A DNA stretch of 64,000 bases, taken from assembly GCA_000787465.1 (NCBI GenBank), contig JSYX01000070.1, forward strand, positions 1-64,000, read 5' to 3'. The notes under the pieces are model-generated. The model worked only from the letters and a program-made list of their open reading frames with translations. It searched no databases and was not told the DNA's origin. The stretch's first letter is position 1, and each line of letters starts with the position of its first letter. The position numbers were made by a program, and so were the translations under genes. The stretch is from Thermomucor indicae-seudaticae (Eukaryota > Mucoromycota > Mucoromycetes > Mucorales > Lichtheimiaceae). Below, piece by piece: positions 32,469-43,435 of this stretch.

Positions 32469-33225
32469 TTATCTTGGCTGAGACAACTGACATGGTATGA
32501 TTCATGTATAGCAAACCCTTTCAAGACAGAGAAATACTTTATGATGTTGACTAGAGGTAATATATCTGCTGCGAACATACTTCGCCAGGTGGTAAATGGA
32601 ATCAGTGCATAAAGGTCTTTGCCAGCAGCGCCGAAGGAATAAGCTCAAATCAAGCGGAGAAAGAATGGTATTGATTTCCATCCCCGGAAAGAAAGACACA
32701 GCAACGAGGAAGGCGCCGTAGATGGTTAGTATCAAGGGGAGAAAGGTCGGGACTGAACGTTGAGATTTTCCAAAACAAATGGCATCAAGTCCCCTTTTCG
32801 TGAACCGGAATATATCATAACCGCGCTGTTGCGAGATCTTTTTCATTTCTTATCCATCACCGCGGGATTGTTGACCAAAGTAACCGAATTGTGGAACGTT
32901 ATACGAAATCAAATCTTGCTTCTGAAGATGTCCCACCTGGTCCGACGGTAAATCATGCCGTAACAGTGAAATAGGGATCGACCGTAAAGAATCGACGCTG
33001 TCCAATTCGAAACCAGAGTTCGGCCCCGAAACCTTCTCGCTATTGTCAACGTTATTACGTACGCAGATTCAAGGAAAATAGCGTTGTATCACCTGAACTC
33101 ATATGTGCCTTTGCTTAAAAGGCTATTCTGTGTTGCTCAAGGAGATATCTGCTGGACCGATTCTTATATTAAACACGATTCTTTCATCTCTTCTTCTTCT
33201 CCCTTTCCTGTTCGGGCTTCAGCAA
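32469..33225. other. no supported gene
   Basis: A 114-codon minus frame at 32502-32846 is hydrophobic in part but shows no motif. The last 60 bp are the CT-rich leader of the monooxygenase gene. Confidence 0.45.
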
Positions 33226-35720
33226 ATGTCCAGGATACAACGATTTGAAGTGTTAATTGTTGGAGCTGGTCAGACCTAGAAAACGGGGACGAGTAAAGAA
33301 AATAGAAAACCTGGTCCTAATAACGACATGATTCCCCAGGTCCCAGTGGTCTTTACGCGGCTTTGATGTTAACCAGTATGGGTATATCCGTTCGATTAAT
33401 CGGTAATGCAAGCTCCGAGTAAACTGCGCACGCATATCCTGATTCAGTGGGTTGGATGGAAAAGACAAAGGGACGATGTCCTCACCAGATTCTAGTCCAA
33501 TTTTACTGTCACCACACACGCTGGAGCAGCTTGACCGATTCGATGTGACCCGCCCTCTCGTTGACAAGGGCGGCACGCGCCACATGCGTCTTCAGATGTA
33601 TATGAACGGAAAGTCAGCAGAGCGACAAAGTCATCGAGTTTGGGAGACAAACCATGCGCGCTATACATGGTCAATGGCTTGTGATTCCAGTACACTGTGT
33701 GCAGTACTACGAGATACCCTCGAACAATGCAGCGTTCACGAACATCACGAGCTTGTACAGCTTCAGGATACAAAGGCTATCGATCCTCAAGAACTCTATC
33801 CGATCGTGGCTACAGTCAAGGATCTGAAAACGAACCGTGTGTCCTGCTGGCGTGCTCGCATTGTGATTGACGCCGATAGATCCAACAGCACAGTGCGACG
33901 TCTTTTAGGTAAAAAAAACAGAAGGAACAAAGAGAGTCCATATGAACCGGTTTTATAAACTCGAGTTACATAAGAAAGGCATAGGCCAATCCAAACCATT
34001 TATTACTACCAGCAGTATGTTCTGTACAGTCACCATGTCTGCTGAGACGAATTTTCCCGGCGCACGTGCTGTGTCGATCATTCAAAAGGGCCGCAGCGAA
34101 GCAGCGCTCGTTTTCGGCCATCGAGACCAGATATCCGTGATTCTTCAGCAAAAACCAGAATGGGGCGCCCTGGATGATCACGACAAGCGTCTTCGAGCCA
34201 TATTTGGATCCATCAAAGCACTTCTGCAACCGTATGATATCAAATTACGTGCTGTCACTGGATACAGGCAATGGGCAGGTATGTATGACAATACTGGGGC
34301 TTGTATGTGGCAAAGTGTGCTTACGGCACTGGCAGCAACCGACACGAGTTCGGACATGTTGAGTGTCGACGGACGCTATTTCCTTGTTGGCAGCGCAGCA
34401 CAAACGGTCTGCCCTCGTGAGCTACTCGCAGCCAATCTCGGCTTTGATCAGGTGGCGAATTTGTGTTGGAAGCTCTCGTTCTACCTCAAAGGCGTTGCGT
34501 CTGCTCACATCTTGGATACTTTTGAGCTCGAAGCCCGATCGCGGGCACAAGACTATATGACCGTCTCAAAAGCGCTCATTGCTGCATTAAGAAGCGGCAA
34601 CCCTAAGGATATCGCGCTTATGAAGCGCAACAAATCCTGGTTCATTGGTACCACACCTTATCCTGAGAATCTCACCTGCAGTCCGAGTAAAGGCCATGAC
34701 GCGTTTTCGTTCCGTGCGCCCAACAGCAAGCTAAAGCCATATACGGCCGCTCAACTCGTGTTTGCATCGCCTGCACAAACCATCAGCTGTAGCAACAGTA
34801 GTACTACTAGTAGTAGAGCATCCAGATCTGCAGCCAGCGTCGATGAGAACCGGCTTGTCCGGTCAAGATCATTTTCCAGCCTGTCTGTTTGGAGTCAACG
34901 CGCCCAGTCGCTGTCAGGCATGTCACTCAAAACGGCAACGTCAAAAACCAGCTACAAGAAAAACGACAACAATGCCGATGGCGCTGTTTCTTCATGGATC
35001 AAGAGTAATATTGCAAAGATAAAAGCGCGAGGGTATCAGCACTATGATCCCGATTCGGTCGTCAAAGCACCTCATGCTGATCGCTGGAGACAGATTAAAG
35101 CCACTCCCTATTATTTGTTAGATCAGGTGATGCCGTTTTCAGAACCGCCATGCTTCTTTGCTATCCTGGTCTTTTGCGGAACCTTGGCCGACGCGGAGAA
35201 CCTGCGGGCCCTGCAAAAGCTGCGGCATTATTTGGACTCCCCTGCATCATTTGTTACTCAATTTGAACGCTATGTACATCAACCACCGCAACAGCAGCGT
35301 TCATCATCGTCAACAACCACCAGCAGCAGTCGGCTTTCGCGGCTGTTTTTTCCATGGACCAACCGGACACCTTCTGATAGCAGCCACAGCAGCAGTAATA
35401 GTAATAGTAGCAGGCTGTTTCGGTTTCTATACATTACATCTTCCGACAGGCGGCAAGTCGCGCAGTATCTCGACAGCACCGCGTCATTCTTCTTTTCCAG
35501 CAGCTTAGCGTCAGTCTACCTCGACCATGACCATCAGTCGCATTCCGCCTATGCTATCGAAGAGCCAACCGTGGTCGTCGTGCGGCCGGACGGCTATGTT
35601 GGCGTACGAGCCAGAATCCGTCATCAGCTGCACCTACTCACACAGTATTTTGAACGATTCCTTGTACTTTCTATCGACCTGGACACAGCAGTTGCTGACG
35701 TGGCCAACGACTTTTATTAA
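33226..35720 (+). CDS. FAD-dependent aromatic monooxygenase (phenol 2-monooxygenase/TfdB type)
   Basis: Hydroxylates an aromatic ring with NADPH and O2. Exons 33226-33268, 33340-33402, 33465-33908 and 33979-35720 give 763 residues. The dinucleotide fold reads FEVLIVGAGPSGLYAALMLT and RLIDKGT; then SPHTLEQLDRF (substrate-domain start), RARIVIDADRSNSTVRRLLG (DG-type motif) and MLSVDGRYFLVGSAAQT. The usual GD motif of FAD contact (GDAAH) is not clearly seen at its expected place, so cofactor binding could be altered. The C-terminal thioredoxin-like part ends VVVVRPDGYVGVRARI, as in phenol hydroxylases. Two Ser-rich insertions (near 34790-34960 and 35290-35430) are unusual. A decayed copy of the 3' part lies at 41552-41907. 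Substrate unknown. Confidence 0.8.
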
Positions 35721-38490
35721 TTGTAGCTAGCGATATACCCCACCTTATATCTATATAATTGTTGTGTGTACATCTTTTGAAAAGTTTTAATGCATATCGC
35801 GCGTACATGCATAACAGATGCGGAAGTTTAAGCCTCATGAATTTCAGGACACCGTTCACCCTTCTTTTCTTCGTGTTTCCACCTCATAAGTTTTTTTTGC
35901 AATGCCAATCACGATCCGAAGACTTGGTAATTAGACGTTTTGCAAAGTGTCATTTGTAATCGTTTGGTTCTGACGGTTTCTTTCTTTGGGGCAGTTGAAG
36001 CTATCCAGCCCAATGAGCGGCGCCGGCTATTGCCCCAAGCGGGTCTCCATGTTTACAGGGTATACCAAGAAAATCGCGATGGCGGGCGATGATCTGAGGG
36101 CTTATTTGAACTCGCCCCGCTTTTTGTTAGGCTTACTTGAAAGACGACGCGCGACCAGGACGAACCATCCTGAAGGTCCGCGTCGAGGATAAGCCTGAAT
36201 GCGAGTACGTTCTTTGTTCTTTGCGGGCTGGTGAGGTATGTCGCCTTCTTTGTGTAACACTGTATCATTATGCGCCATCTGACTCTTTAAGCAGGTAGAC
36301 CAGCAGACGCTGGATCTTCATTTCGAAGATCGTGACAACCCGGTATTTTCGGTCGAGGGGCCCAAGTAAGTAACTATGGAAGGGGTGGGTGTTTCTAGGA
36401 TTTGCTTTTACACGTTTGTTTTTTACGTATAGCCCCGTGGTCATATTGGCCACATGTAAAAGCATGCAAGGGCTGCCCGTTCTCCGCCGGACAGACAGCT
36501 TCTTTTATGATGATTACGAACTCGACGCGGAGAGAACCACCACCATCAGCAGCACCACCCAAGAGCCTACGTCGCGAGAGGCCTTCTTCAGCGACGTCTT
36601 TGATGACGCTCACGACGCTTTTAGCGATGCCGGTTCGGATACGGGGAGCCGCTTACTTTTGAGCGATGTGCGCGGCTTTTTTAGTAACATTCGCGCCCGT
36701 CTCAATGACGACGAAGCGGATACCGAAAGCGACACGGAGTCGGACGACTCTGATGAAGATACCCAACCAGTGCGTATCGCGCGTCGCAGACCGTTCTGTG
36801 ACTTGTATGACAACCGTTTTATCGGTGGTTTTCGGTTGGGCCACTTTGGGCTGGACCAGGATACAATGCCGGGCGATAACGTCAATTTACGAGAAGAGGA
36901 AAGCAACGAGGAAGATCGCAGGCTAAAGTAAGTTTGATATATACGCTTATGAAGTCAAAAAGACTGTTACTGACTTTCTCGTTGTAAAAGCGACAATATC
37001 ATCACTGGAATCATAAATAGCATGCTAAATAGCGGTGACGAGGAGCAGATCAAGAAGGCGTATCAAGTAATGAGTAAGTCAGACCCATGTTTCCTTACAT
37101 ACAATGAACTAAATCGATCCATCCAACAGAACGATTAAAGAAGGAGCTGTGTGGGGACGAAACGGCTCAGTGCTCAAAGAAGCGGAGAAGAAACGACGAT
37201 GATGGCGACGAGCTCGCTGAGCCAACGACAAAAAGATCGAGGTGAGGCGAAAACACGATGGTAGTTCAGTCTCTGCAGAAGCAAGCGTAAGTAAAAGCTG
37301 ACGCGCTTTAGACCATGTTCATACTCACTGGTAACTATTTCTTAAAGATGTGATATCTTATTGCTAATTATTCATGTTCCCTCGACACATCAGTCGCCTT
37401 ATCCTATTGCAAAAATGTCAATCTCAACTCGTAGTATATCATCCACGTCTGCTGGCCAGACTTCTTTTTCTGGAAAACATCTTTCAAACTTCCGTAAGCT
37501 AAAGAAAAAGATTGGGCGGAGTATCAGGCTCACCTGGTCCATTTCGCTTTGTATAGTCTAGCTCGAAACGCTCGTTCTAATTATGCCGCTACCTCTACAC
37601 ATCAACGCCAAGGCATTTACGCCGAAACCAGCACACAGTTATATCGATTTTGTACGCGTGAAACCCAAAGATCAACTACCAACAGCGACGTCCCATTCCG
37701 GTATTCAATTCTATTTTCGTCCGCTTACAAAAGATAATTACGATTTTTTGACGCAAAAGGTGTGTATGAACCCCGCAATATTGCCATCGTTCCAGCTAAA
37801 TATTTGGGCTTTGTAAAAGGGTGACCATTTGGTCCCACCACTGGGAAGGAATTGTGAAGAGACCCGGTCTAAAGATGATATGAAAATCGAATGCTTGGCA
37901 TGTCGAAGAACTCATTCGAGCTTGGTGGAATGCCGAGAACTCTAGTCTTCAACGGAAAGGGTCTCATGAAAATATCGACGGTACGGATAGCAATGCTGAA
38001 GACGTACCAGGATCCACGAAAGCAGCAACGGCAGCCAGCGCAATATACCTGCGTTCAGGAGAACGACTTACCGGTGGCTATTTGTTGACCGAGCATCTCA
38101 GCTGCGGAAGTTTATCCGAAGGTTTGGTGATTAAAGACAATATTGGACCCAAAGGGTGTAATGACCGATAGAGATGACGATCACGACCACATCGAGGTGG
38201 ATTTTAATGGTTGACGTGTGTAGGAACTCATCCGGGGTTCGTGGAGTGCTAAGTGCATATAGACCTTGATGGAAAATGTCTCATGATATAACCGACGGTA
38301 CGGATAGCAATACTGGACAGTATCAGGTCCAAGAAAGCAGCAACAGTGACTAGCGCAAGCTATCTGCCTCCGTATAATCGCCCACCGGTGACTATTTGTT
38401 GACCGAACATCTCAGCTATGGCAGTTTAGCCGAGCTCTTGATTACTGAAGATATACAAGATCTGAAAAGTGTAATAACTGATCAACATCT
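34921..38490. repeat. segmental duplication, unit A
   Basis: Gene order is monooxygenase 3' end, NPL gene, ADA3-like remnant. It is diverged from but collinear with unit B at 41552-44430. Exon lengths of the NPL genes are the same in both units except for one exon. Non-coding parts such as the NPL leader (TTTGCAATGCCA.. vs TTTGACAATGCCA..) and the intron ends also align. Confidence 0.85.
35902..37245 (+). CDS. stand-alone nucleoplasmin-like (NPL) domain protein, copy A
   Basis: NPL domains are pentameric histone-chaperone folds, in fungi usually attached to FKBP prolyl isomerases (Fpr3/Fpr4). Seven exons (35902-35926, 35995-36059, 36131-36235, 36295-36365, 36433-36927, 36991-37073, 37130-37245) give 319 residues. 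The fold signature is clear: RPGRTILKVRVEDKPE, EYVLCSLRAGEVDQQTLDLH, then PVFSVEGPNPVVILATC. After it come acidic and Ser/Thr-rich tracts (DDEADTESDTESDDSDEDTQ), a conserved block GFRLGHFGLDQDTMPGDNVN, a short helical segment, and a bipartite-like nuclear signal (KKRRRNDDDGDELAEPTTKR) at the C-terminus. No FKBP domain follows. It is paired with copy B. Confidence 0.8.
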
Positions 38491-40350
38491 AAAAAAAGTA
38501 GGCATTTTTCTAAAGTCCAAATCAAAGGTGAATGCTTAATGAGAATGTCGCATTCAGTTCGCATGAGGTACAACGTAGGGTTTTTCGTGTGTGTCTGCGT
38601 CTTTCTCATTAGGCGATGTTCACAGCATTGCTATACATGTTGTGGCAAATGACGAATTTTTGGTTTATGTTTTTCTTTGCTTTTAATCGCGCCGTTGGGC
38701 CTTTATGGTCTTTGCTATTGCCGTCGTGAAATGAGCTTTAAAGTAAGCAGAAAAAGAAACGGCGGTTTAGGTGGTTGTAGATTTGTAAAAGTTTGACGGG
38801 TCATCGCGATTGAATTTACTTCAGGGCAAATGCACACCCTGAAGAGTTCACTGTTTACACCGCTTTTCACTCTTTCAGCTTCTTTTCCGCAGCCCTCTAC
38901 AGAAAACGCATTTTGTTAGAAGGTTTATTACGTTGGTCCCGGTCGAGATCTCTCTCATGGCGAAGCGGCGACTCATCTAAATTAAGAATAAGCCTTTCGC
39001 GTTTGCTACCGTACTGCGTGTTTATGAACTTGGCCACTTCTTGCACGCGTTTCGGCCGATGTTTTACAAGATAACGGAATGGCCTTACGACTCATAACTC
39101 CCAAATTTGCACAATCGGCAGCCAAGACATCCTCTTGTCTTTAATCTTTGAACTTTTGTATGTTTCGAGCGGGTCAGCGCTTATCAGGTCTGCAGTGATC
39201 AAATGAGCCATTCTAATATTTGTATGGTCTTCAAAGAAAGGAACAGGTGTCGTATCAAACCCCAAAGGGAAAGCGCTCAGAGTGCTAATAGGCAAGCGGA
39301 GCTGGCCCAGCACTGTGCGCTGGATACTTTACCATTTGCACAACGCGGTCTTCACCTGTAACCTGGACTGTATCAGCATTTACCAGCTCATTATTGACCA
39401 TCTTCCGTAAAAAAATATGAGACTTCAACTTCCTATTCCCCTGATTGAAGCAAAAGTTAGGCTTACCGGTGATTCCGACCTGTTAGACTTATCGTATATT
39501 CTCCAAACCGAAAGTGCAACCAGATGCTATATAGCGAACAACACCAAAAGATTTTCGATGAACAAGTGAGGATCCAGTTTTGCCAAGAATCACATGAAAC
39601 AGACAAGTTGCATGAAACTTATGGCTGACGTTATCAGATCGTATAAAATGGACGGAAAAGTCCTTTTCGTTTTTCACCTTCTTTCTCTTGCCTTCTGTAA
39701 TTTGCTTAAGGGCCCTCCGCCTTTCATCGCTCCAAGTAAACATCACGTCGCCATGTCGGAGGCGGCAATCCAGTCTGGACATCATCGCGCCATCAAGAAT
39801 GGAGGCCTTTTGAGTCTGCAATCGTGTTGGGCGGGTCTGCCAGCCTCCTTTGTTACGGCTGGGTGATTCGTCATGCGGGGCGAGCGCCACGTCATCGTCC
39901 TTTGGCTTTGTTGCATGGGTGCGCTGGCCGCGCGGTGTGCGGGAACACCGGTAACTACATTAACCTTTAGTATCGAAATACGCATAATATTAACTCCCAT
40001 CGCAATAGTGTCCGTTTATAAGAGTTTTAACCTGATCCGCACCGACAGTTTGTTCCCGCCCATCCCTGTCGTCCTTTTATCCAAGCTTTCACGGCAATGA
40101 AGCCATAGCCAGATCTCTCTCCGGAGGTCCCGTTTAGCGTTCCGCGAAGCGAAGCGAGGGCGCTTTTGCTAGTCATGTGAAAATGTTGAACTCCCAGGTA
40201 GAACAAACGATTGTTGGAGCTTCTGGATCGGCCACTGCAATACTGATATATCGGTATTATTTGAACATATTGGAGTACCAAGTAGAACAATGCTATATCA
40301 AACGATTCGTAAAGAATCTTCAGGAACGTATTGCCGAGGAAAATCCAGGC
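37415..40350 (+). pseudogene. ADA3/NGG1-like (SAGA adaptor) pseudogene, copy A
   Basis: Ada3 links Gcn5 to Ada2 in SAGA. Recognisable pieces in order: SISTRSISSTSAGQTSFSGK; FYFRPLTKDNYDFLTQK (typical FRPLT..DL.FL block); VPPLGRNCEETRSKDD after a stop (like PPLGRHYTEVWAEED); YLLTEHLSCGSLSEGL (like CGPLTERLL), present twice because about 300 bp are internally repeated (37970-38170 and 38280-38470); and, after about 1.7 kb of unrelated DNA, the coiled-coil end YYLNILEYQVEQCYIKRFVK. Stops and frame breaks make it non-functional. The identity rests on these short blocks and their correct order. Confidence 0.6.
38491..40176. other. unique insertion splitting ADA3 remnant A
   Basis: Unit B runs on through the ADA3 coiled coil where unit A has about 1.7 kb of unrelated sequence. 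No transposase or clear terminal repeats were found. A small hairpin (CTTCAGGG..CCCTGAAG, 38819-38845) is present. A 133-codon minus frame at 39489-39890 has no motif I trust. Confidence 0.5.
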
Positions 40351-40589
40351 GTCACCCATCTTTTCCATACAATGATCATGTCGTGTCATTTTGTTTCACA
40401 TCTTTGCTACATAATAAAAGTCAATACAGCTTTTTGATAGCTCTGCGCGGTCCTCGGTGATGTTTGCGTCAAGTTAAAAGTGAAATACATCTGGACTGTT
40501 ACATAACGCTGCAGACAGCTATGGTATGCATCTGCACGTTCTACCGGCTGCGTAGTAGGATCAAGCGTAACTGGAGTGGTTCTATGTCA

Positions 40590-41156
40590 TGTAAACACCC
40601 CCCTCCAAAAAGTTTACATACACCTTGGCTGAAGTTCGTCATATAGACCTTGACCCCATCTATTTCGGCACTAATACGTATTACTTGCCATTAAAAGCAC
40701 ACTAGGAAGTTCATATTTACGTAAAAGACAATACAGATGCTAGCATCCTTGCACAAGTTTAAAGTTCTTAGAAATATCAATAACGAATGTGAACACGAAG
40801 CTTCAAAATGCTTGCGTACACTTCCACGTCGTGTATAAAATGAACATTGTCTACTTCTTGCGTCTTCTGCTCTCTTTGAAGCCTTTGAACTTGCACTTAC
40901 GCAATGCCTGTTCGTGGCACTACCAACACTTCTTTCCCTCAGAGAAAGCAATCTTTCTTCGGACGAACGTGCTATCATCGTTGCTCTTTGGCAAGTCGGA
41001 TCAGTTACGGAGAGATTGCGTAAGCTCGGGACGTTTTGTTCAACTGTGCAATACACTGTGGAACGCCCGTGTCAAGCACTCAACAACCGGAACTCTGAAG
41101 AGGTATGGAAAACCACGCAAGATGGCGAAATGAAGATCTGCAAACAATTTAGCTAA
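40590..41156 (+). mobile_element. Tc1/mariner transposon remnant
   Basis: The frame from 40914 contains a helix-turn-helix like Tc1 transposases: LSSDERAIIVALWQVGSVTE, then RLRKLGTFCSTVQYTVER. It stops at TAA (41154-41156) with no DDE catalytic domain. About 320 bp upstream, AAAAAGTTTACATACACCTTGG (near 40607) looks like a Tc1-type terminal repeat core. A right end was not found, so this is a truncated fossil. Confidence 0.6.
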
Positions 41157-41551
41157 ATATTCAGAGAGATCCATTCACCTTGTTGAAAAGTGCTTTCAAA
41201 TCTGGTAACGTTTTATGCATTCTAGGCGCGCCAAGCAGCCTCATGATTATGACGATCGTGTAACAATGGAGACAGATATACCTTTACGTTTTACTCAATT
41301 TTCGACCTGGTGACGCTCACTGTATGAAGAGCGAGCAGTAGCCATAGAGGAAAACATACCGTCAATGATATTCCATGTAAGAAAGATATGCAGGGTACTC
41401 TACTGTATATTTTTAATGGGAAATATATTGTATTGGAAGACCTCAAGACTCAAGCGAAAAAATCGCGCACCTATTTTTTACCACTACTATAGTTGAAGTG
41501 GTACAAAAAATGTCATTCAAACCACCCTGCTTGAGAGTTCCCTCCGATAGC

Positions 41552-41907
41552 TCTGTCACTCAAAACGACAAACAACAGAAAGCTCCAAGAACAGCAATGA
41601 CAATGGCAATGGTGGTGCCGTTGTTTCATCGTGAACCAAGGGTAATATTGCAAAGCACTATGGTTCAGATCCGTCGTCAAGGCACCTCATTGCCGATAGC
41701 CGCAAACAAATCAAAGCCACGCCCTGTTATTTACATCAGATGACGCCCTTCTCAGAAGGGACGGCCATGTCAACGTGAGAGCCAGAGACTGTCATCAACT
41801 GCAACTACTCACACAGTATTTTGTATGATACCTTGTACTTTCTATTGACCCAGAAACAGCAGTCGCTGATGTGGCTAACGACTGTTATTCATTGATTGCA
41901 ATATGTC
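41552..41907 (+). pseudogene. monooxygenase 3'-end pseudogene
   Basis: Aligns with 34921-35720 of the FAD monooxygenase: CTGTCACTCAAAACGACAA at the start, then the stretch around the RADRWRQIKATPYYL coding region, and the end with ACTCACACAGTATTTTG and CAGTCGCTGATGTGGCTAAC. Roughly half is deleted and the frame is broken, including at TATTTTGTATGA where the parent reads YFERF. Confidence 0.85.
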
Positions 41908-42078
41908 CCCTCTTATATTTGTATAATTGTTGCTGTGTGTACATCTCCTGCATATTGGCGTTACATGCATAACAGGTGCGGAATTTTAAGCCGCCCAAAT
42001 TACTATAAATTTCAGGACCCCTTCTTTTCTTTTTTCTTCGTGTTTTCACCTCATCCTAGTTTTTTTGCTTCTTTGACA

Positions 42079-43254
42079 ATGCCACTCCCTATCCGACGAC
42101 TTGGTAATTGGAGTTTTTGTCAAGCGATATTGTATTTCTTTCTGCAATCTGACGGTTTCTTTTTTTGGGACAGCTGAAACCATTCGGCCTAACGAGCGCC
42201 GCCGACTGTTGCCCAAAGAGGGTCTACACGTCTACATGGTATATATATACACAAAGTTGCGATGGCCGGTGATGATATGGAGGCTTATTTGGACTCGCCA
42301 CACTTTTTGTTAGGCGTATTTGAGGGACAATGCGCGACCAGGAAAAACAATCCTGAAGGTCCGCGTCAACGACGATCCCGAAAGGGAATACGTCCTTTGT
42401 TCTTTGCGTGCTGGTCGGGTATGTCGCCTTCTTTGTGTAATAACACTCTGTGTCATGCGCGGTCTGATTTTTTATGCAGGTGGACCAGCAGAAGCTGGAT
42501 CTTTATTTTAAAGATCATGACAGCCCAGTTTTTTTGGTCGTTGGACCAAAGTAAATAACTCTGGAAGAGGAAGATTTTCTAGGATTTGCTTTGACATGTT
42601 TGTTTTTTTACGTATAGCCCCGTGGTGTTGTTGGCCGCTTGCAAGAGCAAGCAGGCGCTTCCGGTCCTCCGCAGGACCGATAGTTTCTTTTACGATGATG
42701 AGGAACAGGATGCGGAGAGGCCCAGCAGCAGCAGCGCATTCTTTGACGACGACAGGGCAGATACCGATGCCCAACCGGTGCCTGTCGCACGGCGCAGACG
42801 ATTCTGCGACCTGTATGACAACCGTTTCCTGCGTGGTTTCAGGTTGGGTCATTTTGGGCTGGATCAGGACACGATGCCAGCCGATAACATCAATTTAAGC
42901 GAAGAAGAAAGCGACGAGGAAGATCGCATGCTGAAGTATGTTTGATATATACGATTATGACGCCGAAAAGACGGTGACTGAACTTTTTCGTTGTAAAAGC
43001 GACAATATTGTCGCTGCAATTATTAATAGCATGCTGAACAGCGGGGTCGAGGAGGAGATGAAGAAGGCGTATGAAGTGATGAGTAAGTCAGACCCGTGTT
43101 CCCTTACGTACAATGAACTAAATCAATCCATCCAACAGAACACTTAAAGAAGGAGCCATGTTGGGACGAAACGGCTCAGGGTTCAAAGAAGCGGAGAAGA
43201 AACGACGATGATGACGACGAGCTCGCTGAACCAACGACAAAAAGGTCGAGATGA
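42079..43254 (+). CDS. stand-alone nucleoplasmin-like (NPL) domain protein, copy B
   Basis: Seven exons (42079-42103, 42174-42238, 42314-42418, 42480-42550, 42618-42935, 43000-43082, 43139-43254) give 260 residues. All exon lengths equal copy A except exon 5, which is 177 bases (59 codons) shorter in the acidic linker. The NPL core is kept: GKTILKVRVNDDPE, YVLCSLRAGRVDQQKLDLYF, PVFLVVGPNPVVLLAAC. Also kept are GFRLGHFGLDQDTMPADNIN, the acidic run EEESDEED and the basic tail SKKRRRNDDDDDELAEPTTK. An open frame through seven exons while its neighbours decayed argues for selection. Confidence 0.8.
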
Positions 43255-43435
43255 GGTGAGAGTGCGTTGGTAAATGCCGATGTAGTACAGTCCTTTACCC
43301 CCAGTGTAAGTGAAAGCTGAAAAGACAGTAACACGCTCTCGACCATGTTCATGTTAAACCGGTAACTTCTTCTTATAGTTACTCTAATTACCCAAGTTCC
43401 TTCAACATATCACGCCGCTTCGTCATATTGCCAAA

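Noticed and set aside
38819..38845. Small hairpin CTTCAGGG..CCCTGAAG as a terminator or element end
   Set aside because: Too short, no gene upstream in the right position and no target duplication.
39489..39890. Possible retrotransposon polymerase fragment (FTWSDERRRALKQI)
   Set aside because: A single short resemblance to reverse-transcriptase/RNase H linkers with no other catalytic motif nearby.
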